A DNA stretch of 64,000 nucleotides from Paeniglutamicibacter antarcticus (GTDB lineage Bacteria > Actinomycetota > Actinomycetes > Actinomycetales > Micrococcaceae): contig NZ_CZJT01000097.1 in NCBI RefSeq assembly GCF_900010755.1, positions 32,796-96,795 of the forward strand, given 5' to 3'. Positions 27,009-35,868 of the stretch are shown piece after piece. The notes beneath the pieces were generated by a model. That model did no database searches. It saw only the letters and a program-made list of their open reading frames with translations, and was not told the origin of the DNA. How positions within the stretch are numbered: position 1 is the stretch's first letter; each line of letters begins with the position of its first letter. The position numbers and the translations under genes were made by a program.

Positions 27009-28906
27009 GGCCAATTTCCGGTATCACCCTGGGCGGTCGATACAAACTGACCGACCGTATTGCCATTGGCGGTATGGGTGAAGTGTGGAGGGCCCGGGAC
27101 CAGGTTCTCGGTCGCCTGGTGGCTATCAAGATCCTCAAGGAGGAATACACCGGCGACCCCGGTTTCCTGCAGAGGTTCCGGGTTGAGGCTCGCCACACTG
27201 CGCTGTTGAACCACAATGGAATTGCCAGTGTTTTCGACTACGGCGAAGAAGAAGGCTCGGCCTACCTGGTCATGGAATTGGTTCCGGGCCAGCCGCTGTC
27301 GACAATCATCGAGCGTGAGCGCGTGCTGTCCCCGGACCGCACCCTGTCGATCATCTCGCAGACAGCCAAGGCGCTTGCCGCTGCCCACGTTCAGGGACTT
27401 GTCCACCGCGACGTGAAACCAGGCAATATCCTGATCCTGCCCGACGGGCGGGTGAAGATCACCGACTTCGGCATTGCCCGCATTGCCGACCAAGTGCCTT
27501 TGACTGCCACAGGCCAGGTCATGGGCACCGCCCAGTACCTGGCACCCGAGCAGGCCACCGGCCAGCAGGCAACCGGCAGCTCGGATATCTACGCACTCGG
27601 TGTGATCGGCTACGAGCTTTTGGCCGGCCGCCGGCCATTCACCGGCGAATCCCAGATAGCCATTGCCTTGGCCCAGGTCAACGACACCCCGCCGCCGTTG
27701 CCCGAGTCGATCCCCGTTCCGGTGCGTTCCTTGGTCATGTCGATGCTTGCCAAGGATCCCTCGGACCGCCCGTCCGATGCCGAAGCACTTGCAGTTGCCG
27801 CCGATGCCATCCGTGCCGGAAACCCGGAAACCGCGGCGTTGGCCGTTCCCGGCATGCTTTTGTTCTCCGGCTCCGATGCAGCAACCCAGGCCTTGGGACA
27901 GACCCCGCTTCCCACGGGTGAGCAGACCATGGCTTTCGAGCCGGTTGACGAAACGATTTCGGCTTCGGCTCCCGCCACCAATGCGATGCCGCAGGTACCG
28001 GCAGCCTCATATGAGCAGGAAGCGCCGGAAAACTTTGATTCGCTTCTTGGCGCCTCCCAGCCCTGGGAGGATGCGGAGGAATCTGTCTATGAGCAGGCAG
28101 ATCGCCGAACCCCGGTCAAGAAGGGTCGTAGTCCCTGGACCACGCCGCTGATTGTCTTGCTGATCTTGGTCGTCCTGGCAGTGGTTGGTGCGTTGCTCCT
28201 GCCCCAGCTGACCGGCAACAAGTCCCCGGCACCGAGCTCGACGAACACCACCGCCAGCAGCAGCGAATCCAGCTCCGAAAGCACTACTTCGAGCGCGCCA
28301 ACAACCGAACCCACCAGCCAGTCGCCATCGCCAAGCAGCAGCGCACCGACAACTGCCACGGTCATTGCCGCTACCTACGTGGGTCGCGACGTTGCCAGGG
28401 CCACCACATCACTCGAGCGCCTGGGCTTCAAGGTTTCCACGGTGGAGGAACCCAGCAGCGAGAAGGCAGGAATTGTCCTGGATGTTTCACCCACCGGTGA
28501 ACAAGCACTGGGCTCTACCATCACGCTGAAGGTAGCTGCGGCGCAGGCCCTTGTACAGGTTCCGAATCTCTTCGGCAGCACGGTTGACGAGGCGGAATCA
28601 GAACTGAAGTCCGCGGGGTTGGTTCCCAAGGCCGGTACCCCCCGTGAAGATCCTCGTGCCTACGGCACAGTGATCGACCAGTTCCCCACCACCGGAACCA
28701 AGGTCGAGCCCAATACCGTGATCACGTTTATCTGGTCCCTTGGCCCGGCGAAGGAAACCTCGCCGCCGCCAACACAGTCAACACAGTCATCAGCACCGCC
28801 AACCGAAGAGTCGACCCAGTCGTCAACACCGACCTCGCTCTCCCCGGGCGCTGGCCAGGGCAATGGCAATAAGGACACGATCCCCAAGCCCCCGGTGACC
28901 GACTAA
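27005..28906 (+). CDS. pknA: Membrane Ser/Thr protein kinase, PknA-position, with PASTA domains
   Basis: The 633-residue kinase has its N-lobe at residues 10-90 ([12 protein letters not shown]ly loop, VAIKIL Lys), catalytic loop [12 protein letters not shown] and DFGIARI near 140-160. A juxtamembrane region follows, then one membrane helix ([21 protein letters not shown] near 380), a Ser/Thr-rich linker and two extracellular PASTA repeats (about 455-590, the second starting [19 protein letters not shown]), ending in a Ser/Thr/Pro tail. Mycobacterial PknA lacks PASTA domains, so the name follows position in the operon. GTG 27005 overlaps pbpA. It senses wall fragments if the PASTA units bind muropeptides, which is inferred. 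Confidence 0.88.
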   Translation: MRPISGITLGGRYKLTDRIAIGGMGEVWRARDQVLGRLVAIKILKEEYTGDPGFLQRFRVEARHTALLNHNGIASVFDYGEEEGSAYLVMELVPGQPLSTIIERERVLSPDRTLSIISQTAKALAAAHVQGLVHRDVKPGNILILPDGRVKITDFGIARIADQVPLTATGQVMGTAQYLAPEQATGQQATGSSDIYALGVIGYELLAGRRPFTGESQIAIALAQVNDTPPPLPESIPVPVRSLVMSMLAKDPSDRPSDAEALAVAADAIRAGNPETAALAVPGMLLFSGSDAATQALGQTPLPTGEQTMAFEPVDETISASAPATNAMPQVPAASYEQEAPENFDSLLGASQPWEDAEESVYEQADRRTPVKKGRSPWTTPLIVLLILVVLAVVGALLLPQLTGNKSPAPSSTNTTASSSESSSESTTSSAPTTEPTSQSPSPSSSAPTTATVIAATYVGRDVARATTSLERLGFKVSTVEEPSSEKAGIVLDVSPTGEQALGSTITLKVAAAQALVQVPNLFGSTVDEAESELKSAGLVPKAGTPREDPRAYGTVIDQFPTTGTKVEPNTVITFIWSLGPAKETSPPPTQSTQSSAPPTEESTQSSTPTSLSPGAGQGNGNKDTIPKPPVTD

Positions 28907-28926
28907 ATGACGATGGGAAATAATCG

Positions 28927-30810
28927 GTGACCAGCGAACGTATTCTCGAGGGTCGCTACACCGTTGGCGAGCTCATTGGCAGGGGCGGCATGGCCGATGT
29001 CCATTTGGGCGTCGACCAGGTCCTCGGCCGTAAGGTTGCCATTAAATTGTTGCGCCCGGAAATGGCCCGTGAACCCATGGTTCAGGCCCGCTTCAGGCGC
29101 GAGGCCAAGGCAGTTGCCGGCCTGAACCATCCGAACATCGTCTCCGTCTTTGATACCGGCGAAGAAGAGCGGGATATCGATGGTTCCACGGTTTCGTTGC
29201 CGTACATCGTGATGGAGTACGTCTGCGGGCGCACCTTGCGCGATTTGCACAAGGCCGGGGAAATCACTGTTGACCTCGCGGTTGACTACGTTTTGGGGGT
29301 TCTTGAGGCGCTCCAGCATTCCCATGCCATGGGGATCGTGCATCGCGACATCAAGCCTGCGAACATCATGGTCACCAATCGCGGCGCCCTCAAGGTCATG
29401 GATTTCGGTATTGCCCGGGCCCTTGCCGATTCCTCGAGCACCATGACCCAGACCCAGACGGTCGTTGGCACGGCGCAGTATTTGTCCCCGGAACAGGCAC
29501 GCGGTGAGATCGTCGATGCCCGCACCGACCTGTACTCGACAGGTTGCCTGCTGTATGAACTTTTCACCGGCCGCCCCCCGTTCATCGGGGATTCCCCGTT
29601 GTCGGTGGCCTACCAGCATGTAGGGGAGCACGCACCCGCCCCGAGCAGCCTGGTAACGACCCTTCCTCCAATCTACGACGACGTAGTGCTCAAGGCCCTG
29701 GCGAAGAACCGTGATGACCGTTACGTCGACGCCCACGCTTTTGCCTTGGCCCTGCGAAACGCGCGCCAGGGAATCCCGTTGCCCCCGGAAGAACTCACAG
29801 CGATTATTAGCAGTGAACCTGTATCCACGGAAGCACACGCCTATGCTGCTCCACTAGCGGAACCTGCATTCGCTACCGGGTATCTTGAACCGGTCTCCGC
29901 TGGGCAAAATTGGGACAATCCGCCCATGTGGGAGCAGGACCGCGCGGAGCCGGTTGACAATTACCGCGCCAAATCCAAGAAAGCTTGGACAGTGGTCCTT
30001 TCAATCGTCATGGTTCTTGCCTTGGCAATTGGCGGCTTCTTCTTCTACAACTGGATCCAGGCCGAAGCCGCACGCAACGCATTGGTCGATGTTCCGGAGC
30101 TTGCGACATTGACGCAAGCTCAGGCCGAATCCAAGCTCACCGGCATGGAACTAGTACCCAAGTCCGAAGACGTCTTTGACGACACCGTGAAATCCGGGCT
30201 TGTGGTTGCCAGTAACCCTTCGGCAAAGGCTCAGGTCGTCAAGGGGTCCGCGGTGACGCTGATGGTTTCGAAGGGACCAGAAAACCTCAAGATCCCCATG
30301 TCCATTTCCGGTTCGACCGAAGCAACGGCCAGGGCGTTGCTTTTCGAATTGGGTTTGAAGGTTGGAACGGTCAGCACCCGGAATGACCCGAAAATTCCTG
30401 CCGGTTCTTTGATCGACACGGTGCCGAAGCTTGGTGAGCAGGTGAAGTCGGGCAGCACCATCGACTTGATTCTCTCTACCGGAGTTGTCACGGTTCCCCA
30501 ATTGGTTGAACTCACGGTACCTGAAGCCACTTCGTTGCTTTCTGATCCAAAGCTCGGTCTGAGAATCAACGTGGTTGAAGAGGAAAATACGCTTGCAACA
30601 CCCGGTACCGTGATCGATCAGGACCCCCAAAGCGGCGCAACCAGCCAGCAAGGGGGAACAATCACAGTCATCGTCGCCAAGGCTCCCGTGGTTAGCACCC
30701 CGACGGAGCCCGTAGCACCCCCGACCACCAGCGAAAGCCCGAATAGCATCACGCCCGGTTCTCCTACGCCGAGTGATCAAAGCCCGGGGGCTGATTCCGG
30801 GGACGACTAG
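28927..30810 (+). CDS. pknB: Membrane Ser/Thr protein kinase PknB with three PASTA domains
   Basis: The 627-residue kinase starts at GTG 28927. The kinase domain covers about residues 8-275 with LIGRGGMADVHLG, VAIKLLRPEM, IVHRDIKPANIM, DFGIARALAD and the activation segment Thr-rich SSSTMTQTQTVVGTAQYLSPEQA, the autophosphorylation site in this family. One membrane helix is near 360 (VVLSIVMVLALAIGGFFFYNW). Three PASTA repeats follow (starting near VPELATLTQ, IPMSISGST and VPQLVELTV), then a Pro/Ser tail. It regulates wall synthesis and division with PstP and the FHA proteins. Mycobacterial PknB has four PASTA units. Confidence 0.94.
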   Translation: MTSERILEGRYTVGELIGRGGMADVHLGVDQVLGRKVAIKLLRPEMAREPMVQARFRREAKAVAGLNHPNIVSVFDTGEEERDIDGSTVSLPYIVMEYVCGRTLRDLHKAGEITVDLAVDYVLGVLEALQHSHAMGIVHRDIKPANIMVTNRGALKVMDFGIARALADSSSTMTQTQTVVGTAQYLSPEQARGEIVDARTDLYSTGCLLYELFTGRPPFIGDSPLSVAYQHVGEHAPAPSSLVTTLPPIYDDVVLKALAKNRDDRYVDAHAFALALRNARQGIPLPPEELTAIISSEPVSTEAHAYAAPLAEPAFATGYLEPVSAGQNWDNPPMWEQDRAEPVDNYRAKSKKAWTVVLSIVMVLALAIGGFFFYNWIQAEAARNALVDVPELATLTQAQAESKLTGMELVPKSEDVFDDTVKSGLVVASNPSAKAQVVKGSAVTLMVSKGPENLKIPMSISGSTEATARALLFELGLKVGTVSTRNDPKIPAGSLIDTVPKLGEQVKSGSTIDLILSTGVVTVPQLVELTVPEATSLLSDPKLGLRINVVEEENTLATPGTVIDQDPQSGATSQQGGTITVIVAKAPVVSTPTEPVAPPTTSESPNSITPGSPTPSDQSPGADSGDD

Positions 30811-30843
30811 TAATCCCGGGAGCCGAGCACGGCACCCCATTAG

Positions 30844-30889
30844 ACGAAGGAACCCGCCAGAACATCAGTCTTGGCGGGTTCCTTCATTT
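30844..30889 (+). terminator. Rho-independent terminator of the pknB operon
   Basis: GAAGGAACCCGCCA (about 30846-30859) pairs with TGGCGGGTTCCTTC (30872-30885), followed by ATTTC. It separates the kinase operon from the convergent pabA gene and may act on both strands. Confidence 0.82.
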
Positions 30890-30912
30890 CATGGGGGAGT
30901 CGGTGGCCAGTT

Positions 30913-31563
30913 TTAGCGTCCAGTCTCCCTGATCAAGGGGCTCAGCGTTGAAGCTCGCGTGGCAGCACCAACATGGCCTAGGGACTCAAGCCAGTTGCCG
31001 AGCATTTGGTATCCGCCCTCGGTGAGCACCGATTCCGGGTGGAATTGAACTCCCCACAACGGTGCTGTGCGGTGTGCCAGCCCCATGATGACGCCTTTCT
31101 CGGTTTCTGCGGTGATTTCCAGGCAGTCCGGAATGCTCGAACGAACGGCTGCCAGGGAATGGTAGCGGGTGGCAGTGAACGGGCTGGGAATATCGGCGAA
31201 GATCCGATGGCCGGTGTGGGTGACTGGTGAGGTCTTTCCGTGCATGAGTTCCTCGGCGTGGGTGACAACTCCTCCATAGGCTTCTGCCAGAGCCTGATGG
31301 CCCAGGCAGACACCTAGCATCGGTTTGTCGTGTTCACCGCACCACTTGATCATTTCAACGCACACGCCGGCTTCTGCAGGGTTTCCCGGGCCGGGGGAGA
31401 CAAGCACTCCGTCCCTGACTTCGGCCAGTTCAATGACCTCGGCCAACGATAGGTCGTCGTTGCGCACCACAGTTGTCTCGGCACCCAACTCCTGCAGGTA
31501 CCCAACCAAGGTGTAAACGAAACTGTCGTAGTTGTCGATCACCAGGATCTTGGGGGCGTTCAC
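30913..31563 (-). CDS. pabA: Glutamine amidotransferase subunit of aminodeoxychorismate/anthranilate synthase
   Basis: The 216-residue class I glutaminase provides ammonia to a chorismate-using partner. [22 protein letters not shown] is the N-terminal strand, [17 protein letters not shown] holds the catalytic Cys, and [18 protein letters not shown] has the His-Glu pair. The start is placed at GTG 31563, which overlaps the stop of a small membrane-protein gene (GTGA); this gives a normal N-terminus. A longer frame up to 31719 is an artefact of that gene. In actinobacteria this locus, near sortase and pknB, is usually called pabA or trpG; the partner chain is not in the window. Confidence 0.9.
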   Translation of the reverse strand: MNAPKILVIDNYDSFVYTLVGYLQELGAETTVVRNDDLSLAEVIELAEVRDGVLVSPGPGNPAEAGVCVEMIKWCGEHDKPMLGVCLGHQALAEAYGGVVTHAEELMHGKTSPVTHTGHRIFADIPSPFTATRYHSLAAVRSSIPDCLEITAETEKGVIMGLAHRTAPLWGVQFHPESVLTEGGYQMLGNWLESLGHVGAATRASTLSPLIRETGR

Positions 31564-31727
31564 AGCAGCATCATGCCAATCGTCGATTCGGTCCATGGGC
31601 TGTACTGGCTCAGCCATGGGAAAACATAGTTCATCAGCAATAGTACGGCCGTAAGGATTAGTCCCAGGGCCAAAATCAGGCGGAACCACAAGGGGCCAGG
31701 AAGGTTTTTGAAAATCCATGCGTACAT
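31560..31727 (-). CDS. Small single-pass membrane protein between sortase E and pabA
   Basis: A 55-residue frame starts at ATG 31727 with GGAAAGGA 9 bases or so upstream. It reads [17 protein letters not shown], then a strongly hydrophobic helix ([20 protein letters not shown]) and a short polar end [13 protein letters not shown]. It begins 16 bases after the sortase stop, and its stop overlaps the pabA start by GTGA, so the three genes look co-translated. From memory, similar short proteins with the YAWIxxxLPGP start and FPWL after the helix occur at the same place in other actinobacteria. The function is unknown; topology would be N-in. Confidence 0.85.
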   Translation of the reverse strand: MYAWIFKNLPGPLWFRLILALGLILTAVLLLMNYVFPWLSQYSPWTESTIGMMLL

Positions 31728-31743
31728 GTTTGCGTGTCCTTTC

Positions 31744-32487
31744 CTAGTTTTTCATCGTCTTGGCAACAAGCTCGGCAATCGCCGCCGGCGGGCCGGCCGA
31801 GGCCGGCCGCCACGAGACCAGCTCCGAATACGCGATGATACGCATCCGGGTGGTAAAAGGCGGATGGCAGCTAGTCATCGTCAAGATTGACGTACTTGGT
31901 TCGGCACCTGGTTGGTGCGGAACCGGAAGCAGGACCTCCCCTTGGGAGGGATCCACAATCTCGGTACTTCGCCATTGATAAGTGTAGAAACCTTCATTTG
32001 TCTGAAGGTATATCTCATCGCCTTCTTTAAATTTGTCGATGTCCCAGAAAACTTGGCCGTGGGTCTGGCGATGGGCTGCCACGGCAAAGTTGCCCAGCTC
32101 GCCCGGTGCCTGGGTGTCGGGATAATGGCCGATGCCCACTGAATTCAAGACATCCATGCCGACCCCGTTGGTCACTGGATGCGCAAAATCCTTGCCAAAC
32201 CGTGGAATATAGAAGATTCCAAAGGTTTCACCATCGGGGATCTTGGCGATCGGTGCCGGGCCGAAATCTTCGTCGTCGCCGGTGGAAGAGCCCACCTCGA
32301 GTTGCTGGGCAAATTGAGCTGTAACCTCGCCCTGGGTTCGATTCGCATCGATATTCGTCCACCATAATTCCCAAGCAACAAAGAGAAGCAAGACGATCCC
32401 GAGGGTGATGAAAATTTCACCAATTCCGCCCAACAGACGTTGTCCAACCGAGATTTTTCGCCTGGGCCGGGTACCTGCTGGTGTCAT
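31744..32487 (-). CDS. Class E sortase
   Basis: The 247-residue transpeptidase has one N-terminal anchor helix (IGEIFITLGIVLLLFVAWELWW) and a sortase beta-barrel. FAVAAHRQTHGQVFWDI carries the catalytic His, TSILTMTSCHPPFTTRMRIIAY the catalytic Cys and Arg. Class E enzymes attach LAXTG-type proteins to the wall or act on pili in high-GC Gram-positives. No sortase substrate with a C-terminal sorting signal is seen in this window, so it is probably a housekeeping sortase. GAGGG lies upstream of ATG 32487. It is divergent from crgA. Confidence 0.9.
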   Translation of the reverse strand: MTPAGTRPRRKISVGQRLLGGIGEIFITLGIVLLLFVAWELWWTNIDANRTQGEVTAQFAQQLEVGSSTGDDEDFGPAPIAKIPDGETFGIFYIPRFGKDFAHPVTNGVGMDVLNSVGIGHYPDTQAPGELGNFAVAAHRQTHGQVFWDIDKFKEGDEIYLQTNEGFYTYQWRSTEIVDPSQGEVLLPVPHQPGAEPSTSILTMTSCHPPFTTRMRIIAYSELVSWRPASAGPPAAIAELVAKTMKN

Positions 32488-32659
32488 GGTATTCCCTCAC
32501 GCCAATCCAGGGTGACCGCGAACCCGGTAACCGCCAGTATGAGCAGATAGTATTGAAAGTGGGTGAGATGGGATTTGCATCCCATACTGCCTCTCTAGCC
32601 TACCGTTCGGACACCAACTCGTTGGATCGTGTCGACGCCCGAAGACTCAAGGAGACGAA

Positions 32660-32914
32660 GTGCCTGAATCAAAGACACGTCGGAAGAACCGCAAGCCTCA
32701 GGGCAGCGACGCCGCCGCCCAGACCTATGACAAGCCGTTGCCCAAGTGGTACAAGCCGGTAATGTTCGGCTTGATGCTCCTGGGTCTGGTCTGGATCATG
32801 GTTTACTACATTTCACAGACGCTGTTCCCGATTCCGGATATCGGCGGATGGAATATCGTAATCGGCTTTGGCCTTGCGATGGTCGGTTTCTTCATGACCA
32901 CCGGATGGCGCTAG
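32660..32914 (+). CDS. crgA: Cell division protein CrgA
   Basis: The 84-residue protein has a basic cytosolic N-terminus (ESKTRRKNRKPQ), two membrane helices (about 30-50 and 63-80) and the CrgA-typical PDIGGWNIVIGFGLAMVGFFMTTGWR end. In Streptomyces and mycobacteria it binds FtsZ and division PBPs at the septum. AAGGAG precedes GTG 32660. It is divergent from the sortase operon, as in many actinobacterial origin regions. Confidence 0.93.
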   Translation: MPESKTRRKNRKPQGSDAAAQTYDKPLPKWYKPVMFGLMLLGLVWIMVYYISQTLFPIPDIGGWNIVIGFGLAMVGFFMTTGWR

Positions 32915-33104
32915 CTCAAGGCCCTGTCCCGATCAGGTAGGCCACCGGTCTGCTGGGTAAGACGCGTTGAGCTGGCTGTTCGATTCGCCTCCGAAGACCA
33001 GGCAGTAGCCCACCGCGAGGGTTTCGCCGATTCCAAACCATCTGACGTAGGAATTTCGTTGATGGTCAACTAACCACTGCTACTCCTCGAAAGGCCGCAA
33101 TCCT

Positions 33105-33620
33105 ATGGCTCGCCCAGAATCCGCATCGGATTCATCCGCAGTTCTCGATCCCACTTCATCAAAGCTTTCGCCCAAGCGCCTGTACGGATTCCTTGCGGCC
33201 GCCGAAATGGTGACGTGGTCGTTGCTGATCTTTGCAATGGTGATGAAATACGGTTTCGAACAGGACGCATTCATCAGGCCCTTCGGCATGACGCACGGCG
33301 CCGTATTCATTGCCTATGGTTTGGTAACGCTCTTTGTGTGGGTCAACGAGCGTTGGAGCGTTTCGCGCGGCATCTTGGGCCTTGCGTCAACGATCATCCC
33401 CTTCGCGACGGTCCCCTTCGAACGGGCGACCCTGCGTCGCGGCCTGCTCAGCGATTCCTGGCGCTTGGCTCCAGGAGGAGATGAGCCGAAGGGCATTATT
33501 GAGAAGATCCAGGCCTTGGCGCTCCGCCGCCCATGGCTTTCCGCGGTGGTGGGAATCGTGTTGGTTGCATTGGTCTTCACCGTGTTGCTGATTCTTGGCC
33601 CTCCAGGTGGAGCAAGGTAG
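33105..33620 (+). CDS. DUF3817 integral membrane protein
   Basis: The 171-residue protein has a 25-residue Ser-rich start and a DUF3817 unit of three helices: KRLYGFLAAAEMVTWSLLIFAMVMKYGFEQ, RPFGMTHGAVFIAYGLVTLFVW and GILGLASTIIPFATVPFERATLRR. A fourth helix at the C-terminus (WLSAVVGIVLVALVFTVLLILGP) follows a charged loop. The PFG-MTHG-HG motif resembles YdzA-like proteins. The function is unknown. It is convergent with a thioesterase-like gene across a terminator. Confidence 0.85.
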   Translation: MARPESASDSSAVLDPTSSKLSPKRLYGFLAAAEMVTWSLLIFAMVMKYGFEQDAFIRPFGMTHGAVFIAYGLVTLFVWVNERWSVSRGILGLASTIIPFATVPFERATLRRGLLSDSWRLAPGGDEPKGIIEKIQALALRRPWLSAVVGIVLVALVFTVLLILGPPGGAR

Positions 33621-33631
33621 GAAAAGCCCAG

Positions 33632-33678
33632 AAAGCCGGTTCCCGAATCGCTAAAGCGAAGCGGGTGCCGGCTTTTTT
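33632..33678. terminator. Convergent terminator
   Basis: AAAGCCGGTTCCCG and CGGGTGCCGGCTTTTTT form a stem with one mismatch, with an AATCGCTAAAGCGAAG loop that itself can pair (CGCTAAAGCG). It has a T-run on the plus strand and overlaps the last codons of the minus-strand DUF4442 gene. Confidence 0.82.
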
Positions 33679-34193
33679 GTGCGCACATAGACTTCCTTGC
33701 GCACTGTGGCCACAGTATCTCCGGTTTCGTCAACGATATCCACAACAAACCACATGGTGGCTTTTCCGTGTTCGAGCACGCATTTCTTGAGCTCTTCAAT
33801 TTTTACTTCGTCGAGTTTAAAGTGGCAGCTCAAGGTTCCGTGTCCAGGCTTCTTGAAATCGATTTCCCCTGCCTTGTCCCAGACGATATGTCCCGGCTCG
33901 ACGTTGTGGAGCACCATCATCATCCAAAACGGATCGGTCATGGAAAAGAGTGATCCCCCAAAGTGCGTTCCGACGTAGTTCATGTTCCACGGTCGTTGCC
34001 GAAGCAACACCGTTGCGCTGCGCCAGTCAGGGGAAATATCTTTGACCTTGATTCCTGCACCCCAAAACGGCGGCCAGAGGGACATTCCGTGTTTAACTAC
34101 TCGAGGATCCCCTGCAATTTTCGGGATTCTTTGGCGAAAACCGTTGAGAATCGAGGCCTTGGGTTTCCGTTCTGCGGCGTTTGTGGAAGTCAT
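33651..34193 (-). CDS. DUF4442 hotdog-fold thioesterase-like protein
   Basis: The 180-residue protein has a hotdog-like core: SATVLLRQRPWNMNYVGTHFGGSLFSMTDPFWMMMVLHNV contains the long central helix preceded by HFGGSLF, which matches DUF4442/PaaI-like acyl-CoA thioesterase relatives. VEIxxTVRKEVYVRTKK-like strands close the fold. No clear catalytic Asp can be named. The gene stands alone and its 3' end lies within a terminator shared with the DUF3817 gene. Confidence 0.8.
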   Translation of the reverse strand: MTSTNAAERKPKASILNGFRQRIPKIAGDPRVVKHGMSLWPPFWGAGIKVKDISPDWRSATVLLRQRPWNMNYVGTHFGGSLFSMTDPFWMMMVLHNVEPGHIVWDKAGEIDFKKPGHGTLSCHFKLDEVKIEELKKCVLEHGKATMWFVVDIVDETGDTVATVRKEVYVRTKKPAPASL

Positions 34194-34218
34194 AGACCCA
34201 GCCTAAACACTCTTGTTA

Positions 34219-35151
34219 CTATTCAGTAGATTTTTTGTGTTCGTGACGTTCCGGATTCAAGCCGGCAGCTTTAGCCGCGCCGGTAACCAGGTTGCTCAAC
34301 GCGTCCAAGGTGCTGGAGGGGATCCTCCACCGTTGCCAATACAAGGCAATTTGCCGCACCCGGGCAGGATCCAGGGGGATGAGTGAGCCGTCCTGTGGAT
34401 CTTGAATGTCAAGAATCATCCCCCACCCCATCGAGGCAATCACGGCTTCTACGTACTGACGTGAATCCGGCACAAAATGCTCGACTGGAGGATGCGTGTG
34501 TGCGCTTCCCACCACGGATCGACGCGTTGCCAATTGCAGATCATCGTTTCTGTCGAAGTTCACCATCGGTGCTGCCGCAAACTCGGCAACTGGATCAATT
34601 CCCGGCAACCACTTGTCGATGAAATCGGCCGAAGCCATGGCCCGGTATGTCATGACTCCGAGTGGAACGGACGAACAGCCCTGTACGGGCCTGCTATTAG
34701 TTGTCACCGCGCCCATCACCTGACCGGAACGCAATAATTCAGTGGAATGGGCTTCATCATGCCGCAGAATTTCGCATGCAATATGGTCTTCTTTGGCTAG
34801 CCCATGAAACACCGGGGCAAACCAGCTTGCCAACGAATCAGCGTTGACCGCGATGCTGACCCGCGAGGGCCCCACTGACAGCGGCTTGCCGTGCTCCATG
34901 CCCAATTGACGGCGAGCTTCGGCGGCCAATAATTCGGTTTCCCGGGCCAGGCGCAGAAGTACATCCCCACTTGGCGTTGCCCGGATGGGGCGTGAACGAA
35001 TGAACAGCACGCTTCCAACCTGCTTTTCCAAGGCTTTAAGTCGTTGGCTTACCGCAGAAGCGGTGATGTTGAGTTCCCGGGCAGCACTTTCAAGTGTGCC
35101 GGCATCGAGAACCATTTTGAAGGTGTGGAGTTGTTCAACGGGGAAGTCCAT
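34219..35151 (-). CDS. argP: LysR regulator ArgP
   Basis: The 310-residue regulator has the N-terminal winged helix (FPVEQLHTFKMVLDAGTLESAARELNITASAVSQRLKALE) and a LysR effector domain (LSVGPSRVSIAVNADSLASWFAPVF). The shorter start at ATG 35151 is taken instead of a TTG at 35160. It is divergent from a LysE-family exporter gene, the standard ArgP/LysG arrangement, in which the regulator with bound Arg or Lys turns on the exporter. The operator should be in the 71-base gap. Confidence 0.9.
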   Translation of the reverse strand: MDFPVEQLHTFKMVLDAGTLESAARELNITASAVSQRLKALEKQVGSVLFIRSRPIRATPSGDVLLRLARETELLAAEARRQLGMEHGKPLSVGPSRVSIAVNADSLASWFAPVFHGLAKEDHIACEILRHDEAHSTELLRSGQVMGAVTTNSRPVQGCSSVPLGVMTYRAMASADFIDKWLPGIDPVAEFAAAPMVNFDRNDDLQLATRRSVVGSAHTHPPVEHFVPDSRQYVEAVIASMGWGMILDIQDPQDGSLIPLDPARVRQIALYWQRWRIPSSTLDALSNLVTGAAKAAGLNPERHEHKKSTE

Positions 35152-35222
35152 ACTAAGCAACTCTAATGAATCCTAAGAATAATTAGTTCGACATCGCATA
35201 GCCACTCACATAAATTCAATGA

Positions 35223-35840
35223 GTGACTATTTTTCCCCTACTTACAGGTTTTGCCACGGGCCTCTCCCTGATCGTTGCCATTGGTGCCCAAAATGCTTTT
35301 GTTCTGCGTCAGGGTATTCGCCGTGAGCACGTGGGTACTGCGGTGCTGATCTGCATGGTCTCGGATATATTGCTGATCTTTGCCGGCATCGCCGGGCTCG
35401 GTGCACTTTTGGAAGTCGCGCCGTGGTTCATTACCGTGGCGCGACTCGGAGGAGCAGGATTCCTTCTCATCTATGCAGTTTTTGCAGCCCTGCGGGCGCT
35501 TAAACCACAATCCCTCACGACCAAATCAGAAGAATTTGGCAGCACACTTAAGTCGGTCATTCTTACAACACTGGCATTGACCTGGCTAAACCCCCACGTC
35601 TACCTGGACACGGTGGTGTTGCTGGGGTCCATTGCTTCAGCGCAAGGATCAACCGGGCGTTGGCTGTTTGGTGCCGGCGCCGCCCTCGGCAGCATCCTGT
35701 GGTTCAGCGCTTTGGGGTTCGGGGCCCGATACTTACGCGGCTTCTTTGCCAGCCCCCGCTCGTGGCGAATCCTCGATGGCATTATTGCGGCCATCATGAT
35801 CGTTCTTGCGCTTTCCTTGGTGATTCCAGTACTCGGCTAG
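35223..35840 (+). CDS. LysE-family amino-acid exporter (ArgO-like)
   Basis: The 205-residue protein has six hydrophobic segments and the LysE signature LIVAIGAQNAFVLRQGIRREHVGTAVLICMVSDILLI at the N-terminus, plus ALTWLNPHVYLDTVVLLGS in the middle. It should export L-arginine and/or L-lysine. GTG 35223 follows almost directly on the divergent promoter region and has a poor ribosome site, so the mRNA leader is very short. The ArgP-type regulator next to it supports the substrate call. Confidence 0.9.
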   Translation: MTIFPLLTGFATGLSLIVAIGAQNAFVLRQGIRREHVGTAVLICMVSDILLIFAGIAGLGALLEVAPWFITVARLGGAGFLLIYAVFAALRALKPQSLTTKSEEFGSTLKSVILTTLALTWLNPHVYLDTVVLLGSIASAQGSTGRWLFGAGAALGSILWFSALGFGARYLRGFFASPRSWRILDGIIAAIMIVLALSLVIPVLG

Positions 35841-35868
35841 GGCCTTGGCATTCGGCTGCAGTACGGGC

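Noticed and set aside
31564..31719. N-terminal extension of pabA up to 31719
   Set aside because: The stretch codes for a small membrane protein in another frame, and GTG 31563 gives the standard PabA start.
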